Positions 1-8,908 of a stretch of DNA of 33,232 nucleotides are shown here, one piece after another (position 1 is the first letter of the stretch; every line of letters starts with the position of its first letter). The notes beneath the pieces were generated by a model, which saw nothing but the letters and a program-made list of their open reading frames with translations, was not told the DNA's origin and did not search any database. A program made the position numbers and the translations under genes. This stretch comes from an uncultured Bacteroidales bacterium (GTDB taxonomy: Bacteria; Bacteroidota; Bacteroidia; Bacteroidales; F082): assembly GCA_947166105.1 (NCBI GenBank), contig CAMVCZ010000039.1, positions 1-33,232 on the forward strand, read 5' to 3'.

Positions 1-68
1 AAAACTACTCATTTTTCACCTTAACTCATGCTCTCAATTCTGGGGTACATTATATACTTCCAATTCTA

Positions 69-980
69 ATGTCCACTATGAAGAGGTTTTTGAAAAGTTG
101 CATTGTGTTTGTACTGCCGATAGTGTTGACTGTTGCAGCACTCGAGTTACTATTGCGTTCTCTCCCTAATACATACAAGTACAAATATGAATGGATGAAG
201 GCAAATGCTGAAAAAGTAGAGACAATAATTCTTGGTAATTCACACACATTTTACGGAATCAGACCTCAGTATTTATCAGGGAATGCGTTTAATATGGCTA
301 ATTCAAGCCAAGGCTTGAGAGAAGATGTTTTCTTATTGGAGTATTATAGAGAAAAATACAGACATTTAAAAACAGTAATTGTTCCAATAGCATATTATTC
401 TTTGTTTTGGATTGAATTAGAAAATGACGTGGAATGGTATAGAGAGCGCTACTATAAGATGTATATGGATTATGATAGACATTCAGATTTGTCAATTTAT
501 AATTTTGAAATGACACATAGAACTAGTGCTTTAAATAAACTAAAAACATTATCGAAAAATGTTGGTTGTGAGCCATTGGGGAGTGGCTTGTTGTCTTATA
601 ATAGTGGCACATTATCAGATGGATTGTCGCATGTAAAGAGACATGAAGCGATGTCTAATATTGATGATTTGCATAATATGGATTATCTGAAAGAAATCAT
701 TCATTTTTGTAAATCCTATGATATAATGTTGGTATTAATAACCACACCATGCTGGCACACTTATTATGAAAATGTAAATCAGCAACAAATTACGAAAATG
801 TATGAATTGATAAAACAAATACAGATGGACTATAATGTGCCATATTTGGATTACCTGAAAGATAACAGATTTGTTTCTGAAGATTTTGCAGATCCGCAAC
901 ATCTATCTGATAACGGTGCAGAAAAATTTACCAAAATATTGCAGCAAACTATAGATTCACTTGGCATTCTTCAAAACTGA
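69..980 (+). CDS. Membrane-anchored SGNH/GDSL-like protein, polysaccharide-locus type
   Basis: The 303-residue product starts with a basic N-terminus and one hydrophobic segment (about residues 10-30), then a soluble domain. An ILGNSH block near residue 54 resembles block I of SGNH hydrolases, and DPQHLSDNG near residue 276 gives the D-x-x-H pair of the C-terminal catalytic block. Proteins of this build usually sit beside MBOAT acyltransferases in capsule or O-antigen loci and are thought to add or remove acyl groups on surface glycans; any such partner would lie upstream of the window. A second ATG at 78 gives a more typical start (MKRFLK). The frame is open to the left edge, so a still earlier start cannot be excluded. 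The DNA is clearly more AT-rich than the genes that follow, which suggests transferred sequence. The exact reaction is unknown. Confidence 0.7.
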   Translation: MSTMKRFLKSCIVFVLPIVLTVAALELLLRSLPNTYKYKYEWMKANAEKVETIILGNSHTFYGIRPQYLSGNAFNMANSSQGLREDVFLLEYYREKYRHLKTVIVPIAYYSLFWIELENDVEWYRERYYKMYMDYDRHSDLSIYNFEMTHRTSALNKLKTLSKNVGCEPLGSGLLSYNSGTLSDGLSHVKRHEAMSNIDDLHNMDYLKEIIHFCKSYDIMLVLITTPCWHTYYENVNQQQITKMYELIKQIQMDYNVPYLDYLKDNRFVSEDFADPQHLSDNGAEKFTKILQQTIDSLGILQN

Positions 981-1069
981 AGAAATCCCCCATTTTCAAG
1001 CGGATTTCCTCAGAGTTAAATTTCTAATATATTAAAACAAGCAATTGTCTTACAATTATTTACAGCGTT
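981..1069. other. AT-rich intergenic stretch with weak hairpin
   Basis: A 7-bp inverted repeat (gaaatcc at 982-988 and ggatttc at 1002-1008) directly follows the stop codon of the SGNH-like gene. It has no T-tract, so it is only a weak terminator candidate. Nothing else is recognised here. Confidence 0.3.
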
Positions 1070-1192
1070 TTATTCCGTCGCATTTCTGAACAAATCCTCC
1101 ATCGTCACTTGGTTTTGGATGTCGTCGGAATAGTTGTCTGGGGTGAGGCCGTAGGTGGTAATCAGGGTGAGTTGTTTAATAAAAACATTGGA
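1070..1192 (-). pseudogene. 3' remnant of an AAA ATPase gene (DUF4143-type tail)
   Basis: On the minus strand an open frame of about 40 codons ends at a stop at 1070-1072 and reads ...KQLTLITTYGLTPDNYSD, then IQNQVTMEDLFRNATE. This pattern (ITTYG followed by a VTMEDLF ending) is what I remember as the C-terminal tail of one group of Bacteroidetes DUF4143/AAA ATPases. The frame is closed by a stop at 1193-1195, at the edge of the tandem repeat, so no start or ATPase core remains. Neither intact ATPase in this window has this tail, so it is not a copy of them. I infer a decayed or deleted gene; the family assignment rests on memory of the tail motif. Confidence 0.5.
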
Positions 1193-1250
1193 TTATATTC
1201 CAAAAAAGTTACAACTTTTAAGGATTACATTCCAAAAAAGTTATATCTTT
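1190..1250 (+). repeat. Two-copy 32-bp tandem repeat upstream of ATPase gene
   Basis: Copy 1 starts at 1190 and copy 2 at 1222, exactly 32 bp apart. Both begin ggatta(t/c)attccaaaaaa and continue gtta, then diverge slightly (caactttt against tatctttg). The right-hand copy includes the predicted -7 promoter element of the ATPase gene, so the promoter is part of the repeat. Confidence 0.85.
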
Positions 1251-1251
1251 G
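1244..1251 (+). promoter_or_regulatory. Bacteroidetes -7 promoter element for the DUF4143 ATPase
   Basis: TATCTTTG matches TAnnTTTG and lies 21 bp before the ATG at 1273. No clear -33 TTTG box is present at the usual distance; the tandem repeat occupies that position. Confidence 0.6.
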
Positions 1252-1272
1252 CGGCGCAAAATGAAATGAGTT

Positions 1273-2394
1273 ATGATCAAAAGATGGCTTGAAGAAGTAT
1301 TCAAGGACAAACTGTTTTCGGGCAAGGCTCTGATACTGTTGGGAGCAAGGCAAGTGGGGAAGACAACACTATTGAATGATTTGGTGGATGGGCAAGCGGA
1401 TTGCCTTTGGCTGAATGGCGACGAATTGGATGTCCAGAAAATGTTTGAGAACACCTCGGCGGACAGGCTGAAAGCGCAGTTTGGCAACAACAAAATCGTT
1501 GTCATCGACGAGGCGCAACGCATCAGGGACATTGGACTGAGGCTGAAACTGATTACCGACCAAATGAAAGACATCCAACTGATTGCCACGGGCAGTTCGG
1601 CTTTTGAACTGGCCAACGAGGTCAATGAGCCGCTGACGGGACGGAAATGGCAGTATCAGATGTTTCCGCTATCTTTTTCTGAAATGGTTCAGCATCACGG
1701 ACTTATCAAGGAAAAGAGGCTCTTGCCTCAACGCCTCATCTATGGCTATTATCCCGAGGTGGTGACAAGCAACGGAAATGAGAAGCAAGTGCTGAAACAA
1801 TTGACCGATGCCTACCTTTACAAGGACATTCTCGCGTGGGAAAACATCAAACATCCCGACAAACTGCTCATCTTGCTTAGGGCTTTGGCCTATCAGGTCG
1901 GCTCGCAAGTGTCGTTCAATGAGCTGGGAAACACTTGCTCATTGGACGCGAAAACGGTGGAAAAGTACATTATGCTTTTGGAACAATGCTTTGTCATTTT
2001 CCGTTTGCCCTCATTTGCCAGAAATCTTCGTAACGAACTGAAAACCAGTAGGAAGATATTCTTTTACGACAATGGCATTCGAAATGCGCTGATTGCAGAT
2101 TTCACGCTTCCCGAGATGCGGCAGGACATCGGGCAATTATGGGAAAACTTTGTCGTTTCCGAACGGATGAAACACTTGGCATACAATGAGATTTGGGCAA
2201 AAACTTACTTCTGGCGCACCAAACAACAGCAGGAAATTGACTATTTGGAAGAATCGGATGGCAAAATCCTCGCTTGCGAAATAAAGTGGAACCCGAAAGT
2301 GAAAGCGAAAATGCCTGAAACATTCAAGAAAGCCTACCCCAACGCGGATTTTAGGGTGATTAATCAAGAGAATGTAGAAGATTTTGTCATGTGA
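1273..2394 (+). CDS. DUF4143-family AAA ATPase with C-terminal nuclease-like fold
   Basis: The 373-residue protein has a Walker A motif GARQVGKT at residues 24-31, a Walker B motif VVIDEAQ with D79-E80, a sensor-like TGSSA at 106-110, and a C-terminal DUF4143 region. The C-terminus contains an EID...CEIKW pattern that fits the PD-(D/E)xK restriction-endonuclease-like fold known for this family. These proteins are abundant in Bacteroidetes and anaerobes and their cellular role is not established. The gene stands alone, with its own promoter built into a tandem repeat, next to a remnant of another ATPase of the same broad type. A second, different family member is at 31737-33026. The gltX promoter overlaps its 3' end. 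Confidence 0.88.
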   Translation: MIKRWLEEVFKDKLFSGKALILLGARQVGKTTLLNDLVDGQADCLWLNGDELDVQKMFENTSADRLKAQFGNNKIVVIDEAQRIRDIGLRLKLITDQMKDIQLIATGSSAFELANEVNEPLTGRKWQYQMFPLSFSEMVQHHGLIKEKRLLPQRLIYGYYPEVVTSNGNEKQVLKQLTDAYLYKDILAWENIKHPDKLLILLRALAYQVGSQVSFNELGNTCSLDAKTVEKYIMLLEQCFVIFRLPSFARNLRNELKTSRKIFFYDNGIRNALIADFTLPEMRQDIGQLWENFVVSERMKHLAYNEIWAKTYFWRTKQQQEIDYLEESDGKILACEIKWNPKVKAKMPETFKKAYPNADFRVINQENVEDFVM

Positions 2395-2413
2395 GTTGTT
2401 TTTCCTATTTTTG
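2383..2413 (+). promoter_or_regulatory. Promoter of gltX
   Basis: TTTG at 2383-2386 and TATTTTTG at 2406-2413 are separated by 19 bp, a full match to the Bacteroidetes -33/-7 arrangement. The -33 box lies inside the last codons of the upstream ATPase gene. The transcript would carry a leader of roughly 95 nt. Confidence 0.7.
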
Positions 2414-2513
2414 CACCCGCAAAACCAAACCGATTTACTCATCTGATTGCGAAGTTTTTGTTCGCATTGCCAAGGTGAGTTTTTGGGTTCAGCAAAACAT
2501 AATCATCATCACA

Positions 2514-4031
2514 ATGAACGAAGTAAGAGTAAGATTTGCCCCCAGCCCGACGGGGCCGCTGCACATCGGGGGCGTGAGAACGGCGTTATATAACTATCTG
2601 TTTGCCAAGAAGAACGGCGGCAAGATGATTCTCCGTATCGAGGACACCGACCAGACGCGCTTCGTGTCGGGTGCCGAGGAATACATCGTACAGTCCTTGG
2701 ATTGGTGCGGCATCAAGTTCGACGAAAGCGACTATGTGGGCGGCGAATATGGCCCCTACAAGCAGAGCAACCGCAAGCACCTCTACAAGCAATACAGCGA
2801 CGAACTCTTGGCCAAAGGCTGCGCCTACATCGCCTTCGACACCGCCGAGGAGTTGGACAAATACCGCAAGGAGGCCGAAGCCAACAAGCAGACTTTCATC
2901 TACAACTGCCAGACGCGCAAAAACCTACGCAATAGTTTGACAATGAGCAAGGAAGATGTCGATAGGCTCATTGCTGACGGCACGCCATACACGGTGCGTT
3001 TTATGATTCCCGAAGACCGCGAAATCGTTATGCACGACCTGATTCGCGGCGAGGTGCGTGTGCAAACCAATACCTTGGACGACAAGGTTTTGTTCAAGAG
3101 CGACGGAATGCCGACCTACCACTTGGCCAACATCGTCGACGACCATTTGATGAAGATCAGCCACGTCATCCGTGGTGAGGAATGGCTGCCTTCGATGCCC
3201 TTGCACGTGATGCTTTACGAGGCTTTCGGCTGGGAAACCCCGCAATTCGCCCACCTGCCTTTGCTGCTCAAGCCCGACGGAAATGGTAAGTTGAGCAAGC
3301 GCGACGGCGACCGTCTTGGTTTCCCCGTTTTCCCTATGTTCTGGCAAGACCCGAAGACTGGCGACACGGCGATGGGTTACAAGCAGTTGGGTTACTATCC
3401 AGAGGCCTTTATTAATATGTTGGCACTTCTCGGTTGGAATCCCGGAACGGAGCAGGAAATCTTCACGATGGACGAACTCATTCAGGCCTTCTCGCTTGAG
3501 CGTTGCAGCAAGAGCGGGGCGAAGTTCAACGTGGAGAAAACGAAATGGTTCAACCACGAGTGGCTGATGCGCAAGTCGAATGAGGAAGTCGGCAAGGACT
3601 ATCAGGCTTGGCTGAAAGACGAAAAAGGCATTGAAACTTCACTTGATTTTGCTGTGAAAGTGGCTGGTTTGGTGAAAGATAGGGTCAATTTTGTGAAGGA
3701 AATCTGGGACCAGAGTTTCTTCTTCTTCGAGGCTCCGACGGAGTACGACCCCGTGACCGTAAAGAAACGTTGGAAGGAAAACTCGGCTGAAACGATGCTC
3801 AAAGTGAAAGAGGTCATCAACGGCATAGAGCCTTTCAGTTTGGCCAATATCGACGAAACGCTAAACAATTGGATTACAGGCAATGAACTCAATATGGGCT
3901 TGGTGATGAACGGCCTCCGCCTGATGGTGGTCGGTGCCGGCAAAGGCCCGCACATCGGCGAAATCCTCGAACTTTTGGGCAAGGAAGAAACCCTCAAGCG
4001 CATTGATGCCGGCGTGAAAGTGTTGGGCTGA
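2514..4031 (+). CDS. gltX: Glutamyl-tRNA synthetase (GluRS)
   Basis: This class I aminoacyl-tRNA synthetase charges tRNA-Glu with glutamate in the cytoplasm. The N-terminus [16 protein letters not shown] carries the HIGH-type signature at residues 17-20, and the KMSKS-type loop is KLSKR at about residues 259-263. Length (505 residues) is normal for the bacterial enzyme. The frame is open 41 codons further upstream, but that part has no family similarity and overlaps the promoter, so the ATG at 2514 is the start. The gene is transcribed alone and converges on the M28 peptidase gene with 11 bp between stop codons. Confidence 0.97.
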   Translation: MNEVRVRFAPSPTGPLHIGGVRTALYNYLFAKKNGGKMILRIEDTDQTRFVSGAEEYIVQSLDWCGIKFDESDYVGGEYGPYKQSNRKHLYKQYSDELLAKGCAYIAFDTAEELDKYRKEAEANKQTFIYNCQTRKNLRNSLTMSKEDVDRLIADGTPYTVRFMIPEDREIVMHDLIRGEVRVQTNTLDDKVLFKSDGMPTYHLANIVDDHLMKISHVIRGEEWLPSMPLHVMLYEAFGWETPQFAHLPLLLKPDGNGKLSKRDGDRLGFPVFPMFWQDPKTGDTAMGYKQLGYYPEAFINMLALLGWNPGTEQEIFTMDELIQAFSLERCSKSGAKFNVEKTKWFNHEWLMRKSNEEVGKDYQAWLKDEKGIETSLDFAVKVAGLVKDRVNFVKEIWDQSFFFFEAPTEYDPVTVKKRWKENSAETMLKVKEVINGIEPFSLANIDETLNNWITGNELNMGLVMNGLRLMVVGAGKGPHIGEILELLGKEETLKRIDAGVKVLG

Positions 4032-4042
4032 AAAACAAACTT

Positions 4043-5287
4043 TTATTCAATCACCAACCGCTTCATCGCGACACCATTTTCCGTGGCGAGATGAACCAAG
4101 TAAATCCCTGAAGGATAATCGTTTGTGTTGATGACACATCTGTTTTTGCCCTTCAGGGTTTTTGTTTCCATTTGCTGACCCAAAAGGTTGTAAATAGTGA
4201 CTTGCTGCAAGCCTTCTTCGGCCAAAATATTGACTGACTCTCTTGCTGGATTGGGATAAACGGCCACCGCACATGCTTCGCTTTCGGTCACCGAAACATC
4301 GGTGAGTCCAGCCAAATGGGCCACCGCCGCCAAATTGATTTCGGCAAAGCGTTTTGACTGCTCCAAGTTGTTGACACTCACGCCTAAAACATCCTGTCGC
4401 GTGTGAATGTACGGCGAACTGGCATGTACATCCTCGAAGGGATGAAGTGCGGGATAGCCACTGCGGTTGAACGAGGAAAAATCGCTGTCGCCGTGGGGCA
4501 TCCAGTTTTGACGCACTGGCATATCGGGAAAATAGGTGTGGCACACATCGAAAAACATATTGGCCAAGAGCGAATCCTGATTCACATAGACCACATGCAT
4601 GTGAATATCAGTACCTTCCTTCAGGTAGCCGTTCATGTCCATATTGAAATAACCAACAATGTCCATGCGTTTTTCGGCACATTCTTTGGCGTAGGCCTCG
4701 CTTCCGATGAGTCCGATTTCCTCGGCACACCAATTACAATAAATGATGGTACGATGGAACTTGTATCGACTGAGCAAACGTGCTGTCTCCCAGATACCTG
4801 CAACACCAGTGGCATTGTCATCGGCACCGGGGGCGCGAACGGTATCGGGGTCGGTAGTATCGCCGTTCCACGAGTCGTAATGCGCACCGCAAATCACGTA
4901 TTCTTCGGGTTTTGTCAGGCCCCATTGAATGGCGAGAATGTTGTCGGCAGTTTCTTCAGGGAAGCCCTCTTTTTCGACTTTGAAGTCGTGAAGCATCACC
5001 GTGTCGAGACCTTCAAGGCTATTGTAACGCGCTGCAAGCCAATCTTGTACATCATAAATATGGCGACTATCGCAACGGCGGTTTTGGTACGAGCAAAGAT
5101 GCGAAATCGTGGCCTCGATGCTGTCGATGGAAACCGAATCCATTAAGGCGCGGATGGTTGGGTTTTCCGTTGCAATGACGGGATAGTCGTGCTCAAAAAG
5201 GTGAGGCGATTCCGAAACGCTTTTGTTTTGGGCAAAAATGCTGATTCCCGACAAGAGGAGAAGGACGAGTAAAGCATTGTGTTTCAT
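4043..5287 (-). CDS. Secreted M28-family zinc peptidase, T9SS cargo
   Basis: The 414-residue product has a signal peptide (residues 1-19, ending FAQ) and an M28 catalytic domain. Candidate zinc ligands are H136 (GAHYDSW), D156 (PGADDNATG), E189/E190 (CAEEIG), D217 (NMDMNG) and H295 (IHTRQD). About 75 C-terminal residues (VYPNPARESVNI onward, ending KRLVIE) form a type A T9SS sorting domain, so the enzyme should cross the outer membrane and be attached to or released from the surface. M28 enzymes are mostly aminopeptidases, with glutaminyl cyclases as close relatives; the substrate cannot be read from sequence. It follows tsaB by 2 bp and is probably co-transcribed with it, an odd pairing of tRNA modification and secreted proteolysis. 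Confidence 0.92.
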   Translation of the reverse strand: MKHNALLVLLLLSGISIFAQNKSVSESPHLFEHDYPVIATENPTIRALMDSVSIDSIEATISHLCSYQNRRCDSRHIYDVQDWLAARYNSLEGLDTVMLHDFKVEKEGFPEETADNILAIQWGLTKPEEYVICGAHYDSWNGDTTDPDTVRAPGADDNATGVAGIWETARLLSRYKFHRTIIYCNWCAEEIGLIGSEAYAKECAEKRMDIVGYFNMDMNGYLKEGTDIHMHVVYVNQDSLLANMFFDVCHTYFPDMPVRQNWMPHGDSDFSSFNRSGYPALHPFEDVHASSPYIHTRQDVLGVSVNNLEQSKRFAEINLAAVAHLAGLTDVSVTESEACAVAVYPNPARESVNILAEEGLQQVTIYNLLGQQMETKTLKGKNRCVINTNDYPSGIYLVHLATENGVAMKRLVIE

Positions 5288-5289
5288 CT

Positions 5290-5985
5290 TTATAACCCTT
5301 TCACATGCGGTTTTCCCGCGATAAAATCCTTCAAATAAAACGGTTCAAAATAAGCCACATCGACAAATTCTTGGGCTTTCAAAGCCTTTTCCGCCAAAGG
5401 ACGCATAAAGGCGGCGGAAGGCTTGAAACCGTCAATGATGCTGATATTAGGTTGGTTTTCAAAGAGTTTGCTCAATTTTGGCGCACCATCACCAAAAAGC
5501 CAAAGGTGATGGTCTTGTCGTAAATCCTCAAACGAGTTTTCGTCGATGACCAAAGCCGCCGTGTCGTTGATTTTGTTCAGGTTGGCATCGAAAATGGCGG
5601 CATATACTTCCATTCTTCGCGCGTCAATCATAGGGATAAGCAAATCATTTTCAGCGATTTGGCTTCCAAGTTTGGCCTTCATTCCATAAGCCATTGCTTC
5701 CAATGTGTCAATGGCCATCAAAGGCAAGTCGGCGGCGTAGCAAATGCCTTTGGCCGTGCTCACGCCGATGCGCAATCCCGTGTAAGACCCCGGCCCCTTG
5801 CTGACCGCAACTGCATCCAATTGTCGATAATCTATTTTGGCCACTTCCATCACTTCACGAATGAAGTTTGTAATCTTCTCTGAATGAGCGTTTTGCCCTT
5901 CCGTTTCGCGCACGGCTATCGTGCAGCAACCATCGTTGAGCGCGACCGAACAAACCGGCGTGGCCGTTTCCAAACAAAGTATCAT
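5290..5985 (-). CDS. tsaB: tRNA threonylcarbamoyladenosine biosynthesis protein TsaB
   Basis: TsaB is the non-catalytic ASKHA-fold partner of TsaD in making t6A at position 37 of ANN-decoding tRNAs. The N-terminus MILCLETATPVCSVAL and the block KGPGSYTGLRIGVSTAKG (about residues 70-87) are characteristic. I place the start at the ATG at 5985, giving 231 residues. A frame extension to 6009 would begin within the promoter (-7 element at 6007-6014) and adds residues without family similarity. The M28 peptidase gene follows 2 bp downstream. Confidence 0.94.
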   Translation of the reverse strand: MILCLETATPVCSVALNDGCCTIAVRETEGQNAHSEKITNFIREVMEVAKIDYRQLDAVAVSKGPGSYTGLRIGVSTAKGICYAADLPLMAIDTLEAMAYGMKAKLGSQIAENDLLIPMIDARRMEVYAAIFDANLNKINDTAALVIDENSFEDLRQDHHLWLFGDGAPKLSKLFENQPNISIIDGFKPSAAFMRPLAEKALKAQEFVDVAYFEPFYLKDFIAGKPHVKGL

Positions 5986-6006
5986 AGTCGTCCGTTTTTG
6001 TGCGGG

Positions 6007-6014
6007 CAAAATTA
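6007..6014 (-). promoter_or_regulatory. -7 promoter element for tsaB and the M28 peptidase gene
   Basis: Read on the minus strand this is TAATTTTG, matching TAnnTTTG. It lies 21 bp before the tsaB ATG, which gives a leader of about 15 nt and supports the short tsaB start. Confidence 0.6.
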
Positions 6015-6076
6015 GGAAAAATGTCGGTTTACGATAGTTTTTATTATTAAAAACAATTACAAAGCAAAAAATTCCC

Positions 6077-6084
6077 TACTTTTG
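6077..6084 (+). promoter_or_regulatory. -7 promoter element of the methyltransferase/nucleotide-sugar operon
   Basis: TACTTTTG matches TAnnTTTG and lies about 70 bp before the methyltransferase start. No good -33 box is visible. It is the only clear promoter found upstream of the 13-kb co-directional block. Confidence 0.55.
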
Positions 6085-6154
6085 CAAAAATTTTATCATG
6101 CCTTATTGGGCAGTTTTTGTAAATAATTGACAAACAGTTCCTTAAACCAAATTA

Positions 6155-7891
6155 ATGGGACTTAGAAGGCGAAGCCGTATAATGACGGAACCTAACTTTT
6201 TCATTTCGGATGCTACCCAACGCAATTGGGACAAGTTGCGGCTTGACGGCAACGACCGCCTGACGCGGCGTGCCAACAAGAGCCGCTCGCAGAAAATCAT
6301 CACGCCCGAAGGCTATGTGATGGCAGCCAGTCTGCCTCGTTTTGTGGAAGACTTAAAAGAGTCGAATTATCCCATTAACGACTTGATTTTCAGCCTCTGC
6401 GCCTTGTATTTGGAACATAATCGGGTCAATGAAGCCAACAAGGCACGTTTCTTTGAAGAACACGCACAGTATCAGCGACTTGACATTGCCGTCCCGCGAC
6501 AAATCCTGAAAAACCGTCAGGACGATTGGATTGGCTTTGTCTATCAATCGCTGACGGCTGAGGGTTCGCGCATTTTGAAAGGACTTTACTACACTAAGCC
6601 CGTGATTGTCAGCGACATGCTTTCCGATATTCGGGTGAGGCAAGGTGAACGCTTCCTTGACCCCTGCTGCGGTAGTGGCATTTTTTTGCTGAAAGCGGAC
6701 CATGCCCAAATGGAGCAACTTTATGGCATTGACAATGACCCATTGGCCGTGATGATAGCCAAGGCCAATTTGATTGTAAAATACAATGAATCAAGCGTTT
6801 ATCCTCAGATTTATCTGATGGACTTTTTGTTTCACGCCGAATCGGCCTTGGGTGATTTGAGGTTCGATTACATCCTCACCAATCCGCCTTGGGGCACCGA
6901 GAAAGGCAAACTGCACACTTCTGAAGTCATCCAATCGAAGGAAAAGGCTTCGTTGTTTTTCACAGAATCATATAAATTACTGAAAAACAATGGAATAATG
7001 CACTTTTTGCTGCCTACTTCCGTGCTGAAAATCAAGGTTCACGCCGACTTGCGCCGCTTCATCACTCGCGAAACGCGCATGGAAAGCCTGAAATGCTATC
7101 GCGAGCGTTTCAAAGGGGTGTTTACGGACTTCATTAGTCTGAAAGTCAGCAAGAAACCCGTGTTTGACAGCCAGAATTACTTGGTTTATGGCGCGAACAA
7201 TGAGGTGTCAAGGAAAGAATTTGTGCCGCGCGAAGACGACTTTTGCGCCATTCCGATACTCAACGACCGCGACGAGGCCATCATCAGCATAGCTGAGCGG
7301 ATGCGTCACGACGACCTTTCCCACAGCCGCTGGGCTTTGGGTATCATCACCGGCAACAATGCCAAAGTGCTGAAAGACAAGCCAAAGAAAGACTTGGAAC
7401 CCATTTTTACAGGCAAGGACATTGGCAAATATAGCCTGAAACCAGCGAGCCGTTACATTAAATTCAATCGCGCTGATTTTCAGCAGTGTGCAAAAGACGA
7501 GTTCTATCGTGCCAAGGAGAAGTTGGTTTATAAGTTCGTCTCAAGTCGACTTTGTTTCACCTACGACGACACGCAAAGCCTCTTCCTCAACAGCGCCAAC
7601 ATCCTCATTCCCGAAGTGGACGGCATGAGCATCAAAACGGTGTTGGCCTTCCTCAATTCATTGCTGTTCAACTTCCTGTATGTCAAGCGTTTCGGAGACT
7701 TGAAGATTCTGAGAGGCAACCTTTCTGCCTTGCCGTTCCCGAAAATCGATGCAGAAACAGACAGAAAATTGAGTGCTTTGGTGGATGAGGCCTTGAAGGG
7801 TAATGGAAATGCTGTCGCGGCCATAGATAAAGTGATTTTTGAATTGTATCAATTTGATACAGAAGAAATTAGAATAATACAAGAATTATGA
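6155..7891 (+). CDS. Orphan N6-adenine DNA methyltransferase (TaqI-like, with fused target-recognition region)
   Basis: The 578-residue protein shows the YYTKP element (motif X-like, 145-149), SAM-binding motif I DPCCGSG (169-175), and catalytic motif IV NPPW (243-246), in the order of gamma-class N6-adenine methyltransferases. The second half (about residues 360-560) contains [16 protein letters not shown] and [13 protein letters not shown] segments resembling the TaqI/HsdS-like recognition region, so methylation and specificity may be in one chain. No nuclease domain is seen in the protein and no restriction gene is adjacent, so it looks like a solitary methylase. It overlaps galE by 4 bp (ATGA), indicating translational coupling with a metabolic gene. 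An alternative start is the ATG at 6182, which removes nine basic residues. Confidence 0.85.
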   Translation: MGLRRRSRIMTEPNFFISDATQRNWDKLRLDGNDRLTRRANKSRSQKIITPEGYVMAASLPRFVEDLKESNYPINDLIFSLCALYLEHNRVNEANKARFFEEHAQYQRLDIAVPRQILKNRQDDWIGFVYQSLTAEGSRILKGLYYTKPVIVSDMLSDIRVRQGERFLDPCCGSGIFLLKADHAQMEQLYGIDNDPLAVMIAKANLIVKYNESSVYPQIYLMDFLFHAESALGDLRFDYILTNPPWGTEKGKLHTSEVIQSKEKASLFFTESYKLLKNNGIMHFLLPTSVLKIKVHADLRRFITRETRMESLKCYRERFKGVFTDFISLKVSKKPVFDSQNYLVYGANNEVSRKEFVPREDDFCAIPILNDRDEAIISIAERMRHDDLSHSRWALGIITGNNAKVLKDKPKKDLEPIFTGKDIGKYSLKPASRYIKFNRADFQQCAKDEFYRAKEKLVYKFVSSRLCFTYDDTQSLFLNSANILIPEVDGMSIKTVLAFLNSLLFNFLYVKRFGDLKILRGNLSALPFPKIDAETDRKLSALVDEALKGNGNAVAAIDKVIFELYQFDTEEIRIIQEL

Positions 7892-8898
7892 GAATATTAG
7901 TCACAGGCGGTGCCGGTTTCATCGGATCGCATACTTTGGTGGAACTTGCTGCTGCAGGACATGAAACTGTCGTTGTTGACAATTTGAGCAATTCCAATCG
8001 CAAGTCGTTGGAGCGTGTGGCGGAACTGACGGGAAAGGAGATACCTTTCTTTGAAGTCGACATCCGCGACCGCGAAGGTCTCAACCGCGTGATGGAAGCC
8101 CATCGTTTTGATGCCTGCATCCATTTCGCCGGACTGAAGGCCGTGGGAGAAAGCGTCGAGAAGCCGTGGGAATACTACGAAAACAACATCGGCGGGACTC
8201 TAACTTTGCTTGATGTGATGCGCAAGCATGGCTGCAAGAACATCATTTTCTCTTCATCGGCGACTGTTTACGGCGACCCTGCCATCATCCCCATTACTGA
8301 GGAATGTCCGAAAGGGCATTGCACCAATCCTTACGGTCAGACCAAGAGCATGTTGGAGGAAATCATGATGGACATGCAAAAGGCAGACAACGAATGGAAT
8401 ATCGTGCTGCTGCGCTATTTCAATCCCATCGGTGCGCATCCGAGCGGTCGCATCGGGGAGAACCCGAATGGCATTCCGAACAACCTCATGCCATACGTCA
8501 CGCAGGTGGCAGTGGGCAAGCGTCCTGAATTGGGCGTTTTTGGCAATGATTATCCCACACATGACGGCACCGGAGTTCGCGATTATATCCATGTCGTTGA
8601 TTTGGCCCGAGGTCATGTGGCGGCTTTGCAGGCCATCGAAAAAAACTGTGGCTGTGCGATATACAACCTTGGCACGGGACATGGTTACTCTGTGCTGGAT
8701 GTGGTGAAGACCTTCGAGAAAGTCAATGGCATCAAGATTCCGTACAGCATCAAGCCACGCCGTGCGGGCGACATTGCCACTTGTTATTCCAATCCCGCCA
8801 AGGCGGAACGCGAATTAGGATGGAAAGCACAATTCGGCCTCGAAGAAATGTGCCGCGACTCGTGGAATTGGCAAAAGAACAATCCTAACGGATATTAA
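7888..8898 (+). CDS. galE: UDP-glucose 4-epimerase
   Basis: The extended short-chain dehydrogenase interconverts UDP-glucose and UDP-galactose (some members also act on the N-acetyl forms). The NAD-binding motif TGGAGFIG is at residues 6-13, and the catalytic set is SSSATVYG with Y149 and K153 in YGQTK. Length (336) is typical. The start ATG overlaps the stop of the methyltransferase gene (ATGA at 7888-7891). The gene opens the nucleotide-sugar part of the operon, 10 bp ahead of rmlA. Confidence 0.96.
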   Translation: MRILVTGGAGFIGSHTLVELAAAGHETVVVDNLSNSNRKSLERVAELTGKEIPFFEVDIRDREGLNRVMEAHRFDACIHFAGLKAVGESVEKPWEYYENNIGGTLTLLDVMRKHGCKNIIFSSSATVYGDPAIIPITEECPKGHCTNPYGQTKSMLEEIMMDMQKADNEWNIVLLRYFNPIGAHPSGRIGENPNGIPNNLMPYVTQVAVGKRPELGVFGNDYPTHDGTGVRDYIHVVDLARGHVAALQAIEKNCGCAIYNLGTGHGYSVLDVVKTFEKVNGIKIPYSIKPRRAGDIATCYSNPAKAERELGWKAQFGLEEMCRDSWNWQKNNPNGY

Positions 8899-8908
8899 AA
8901 TATTGAAT

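Noticed and set aside
2391..2513. Upstream extension of gltX by 41 codons
   Set aside because: Contains the promoter and leader; the GluRS family starts at [14 protein letters not shown].
4403..5146. 247-residue plus-strand frame inside the M28 peptidase gene
   Set aside because: The minus strand encodes all M28 ligands and a signal peptide; the plus-strand frame has no domain.
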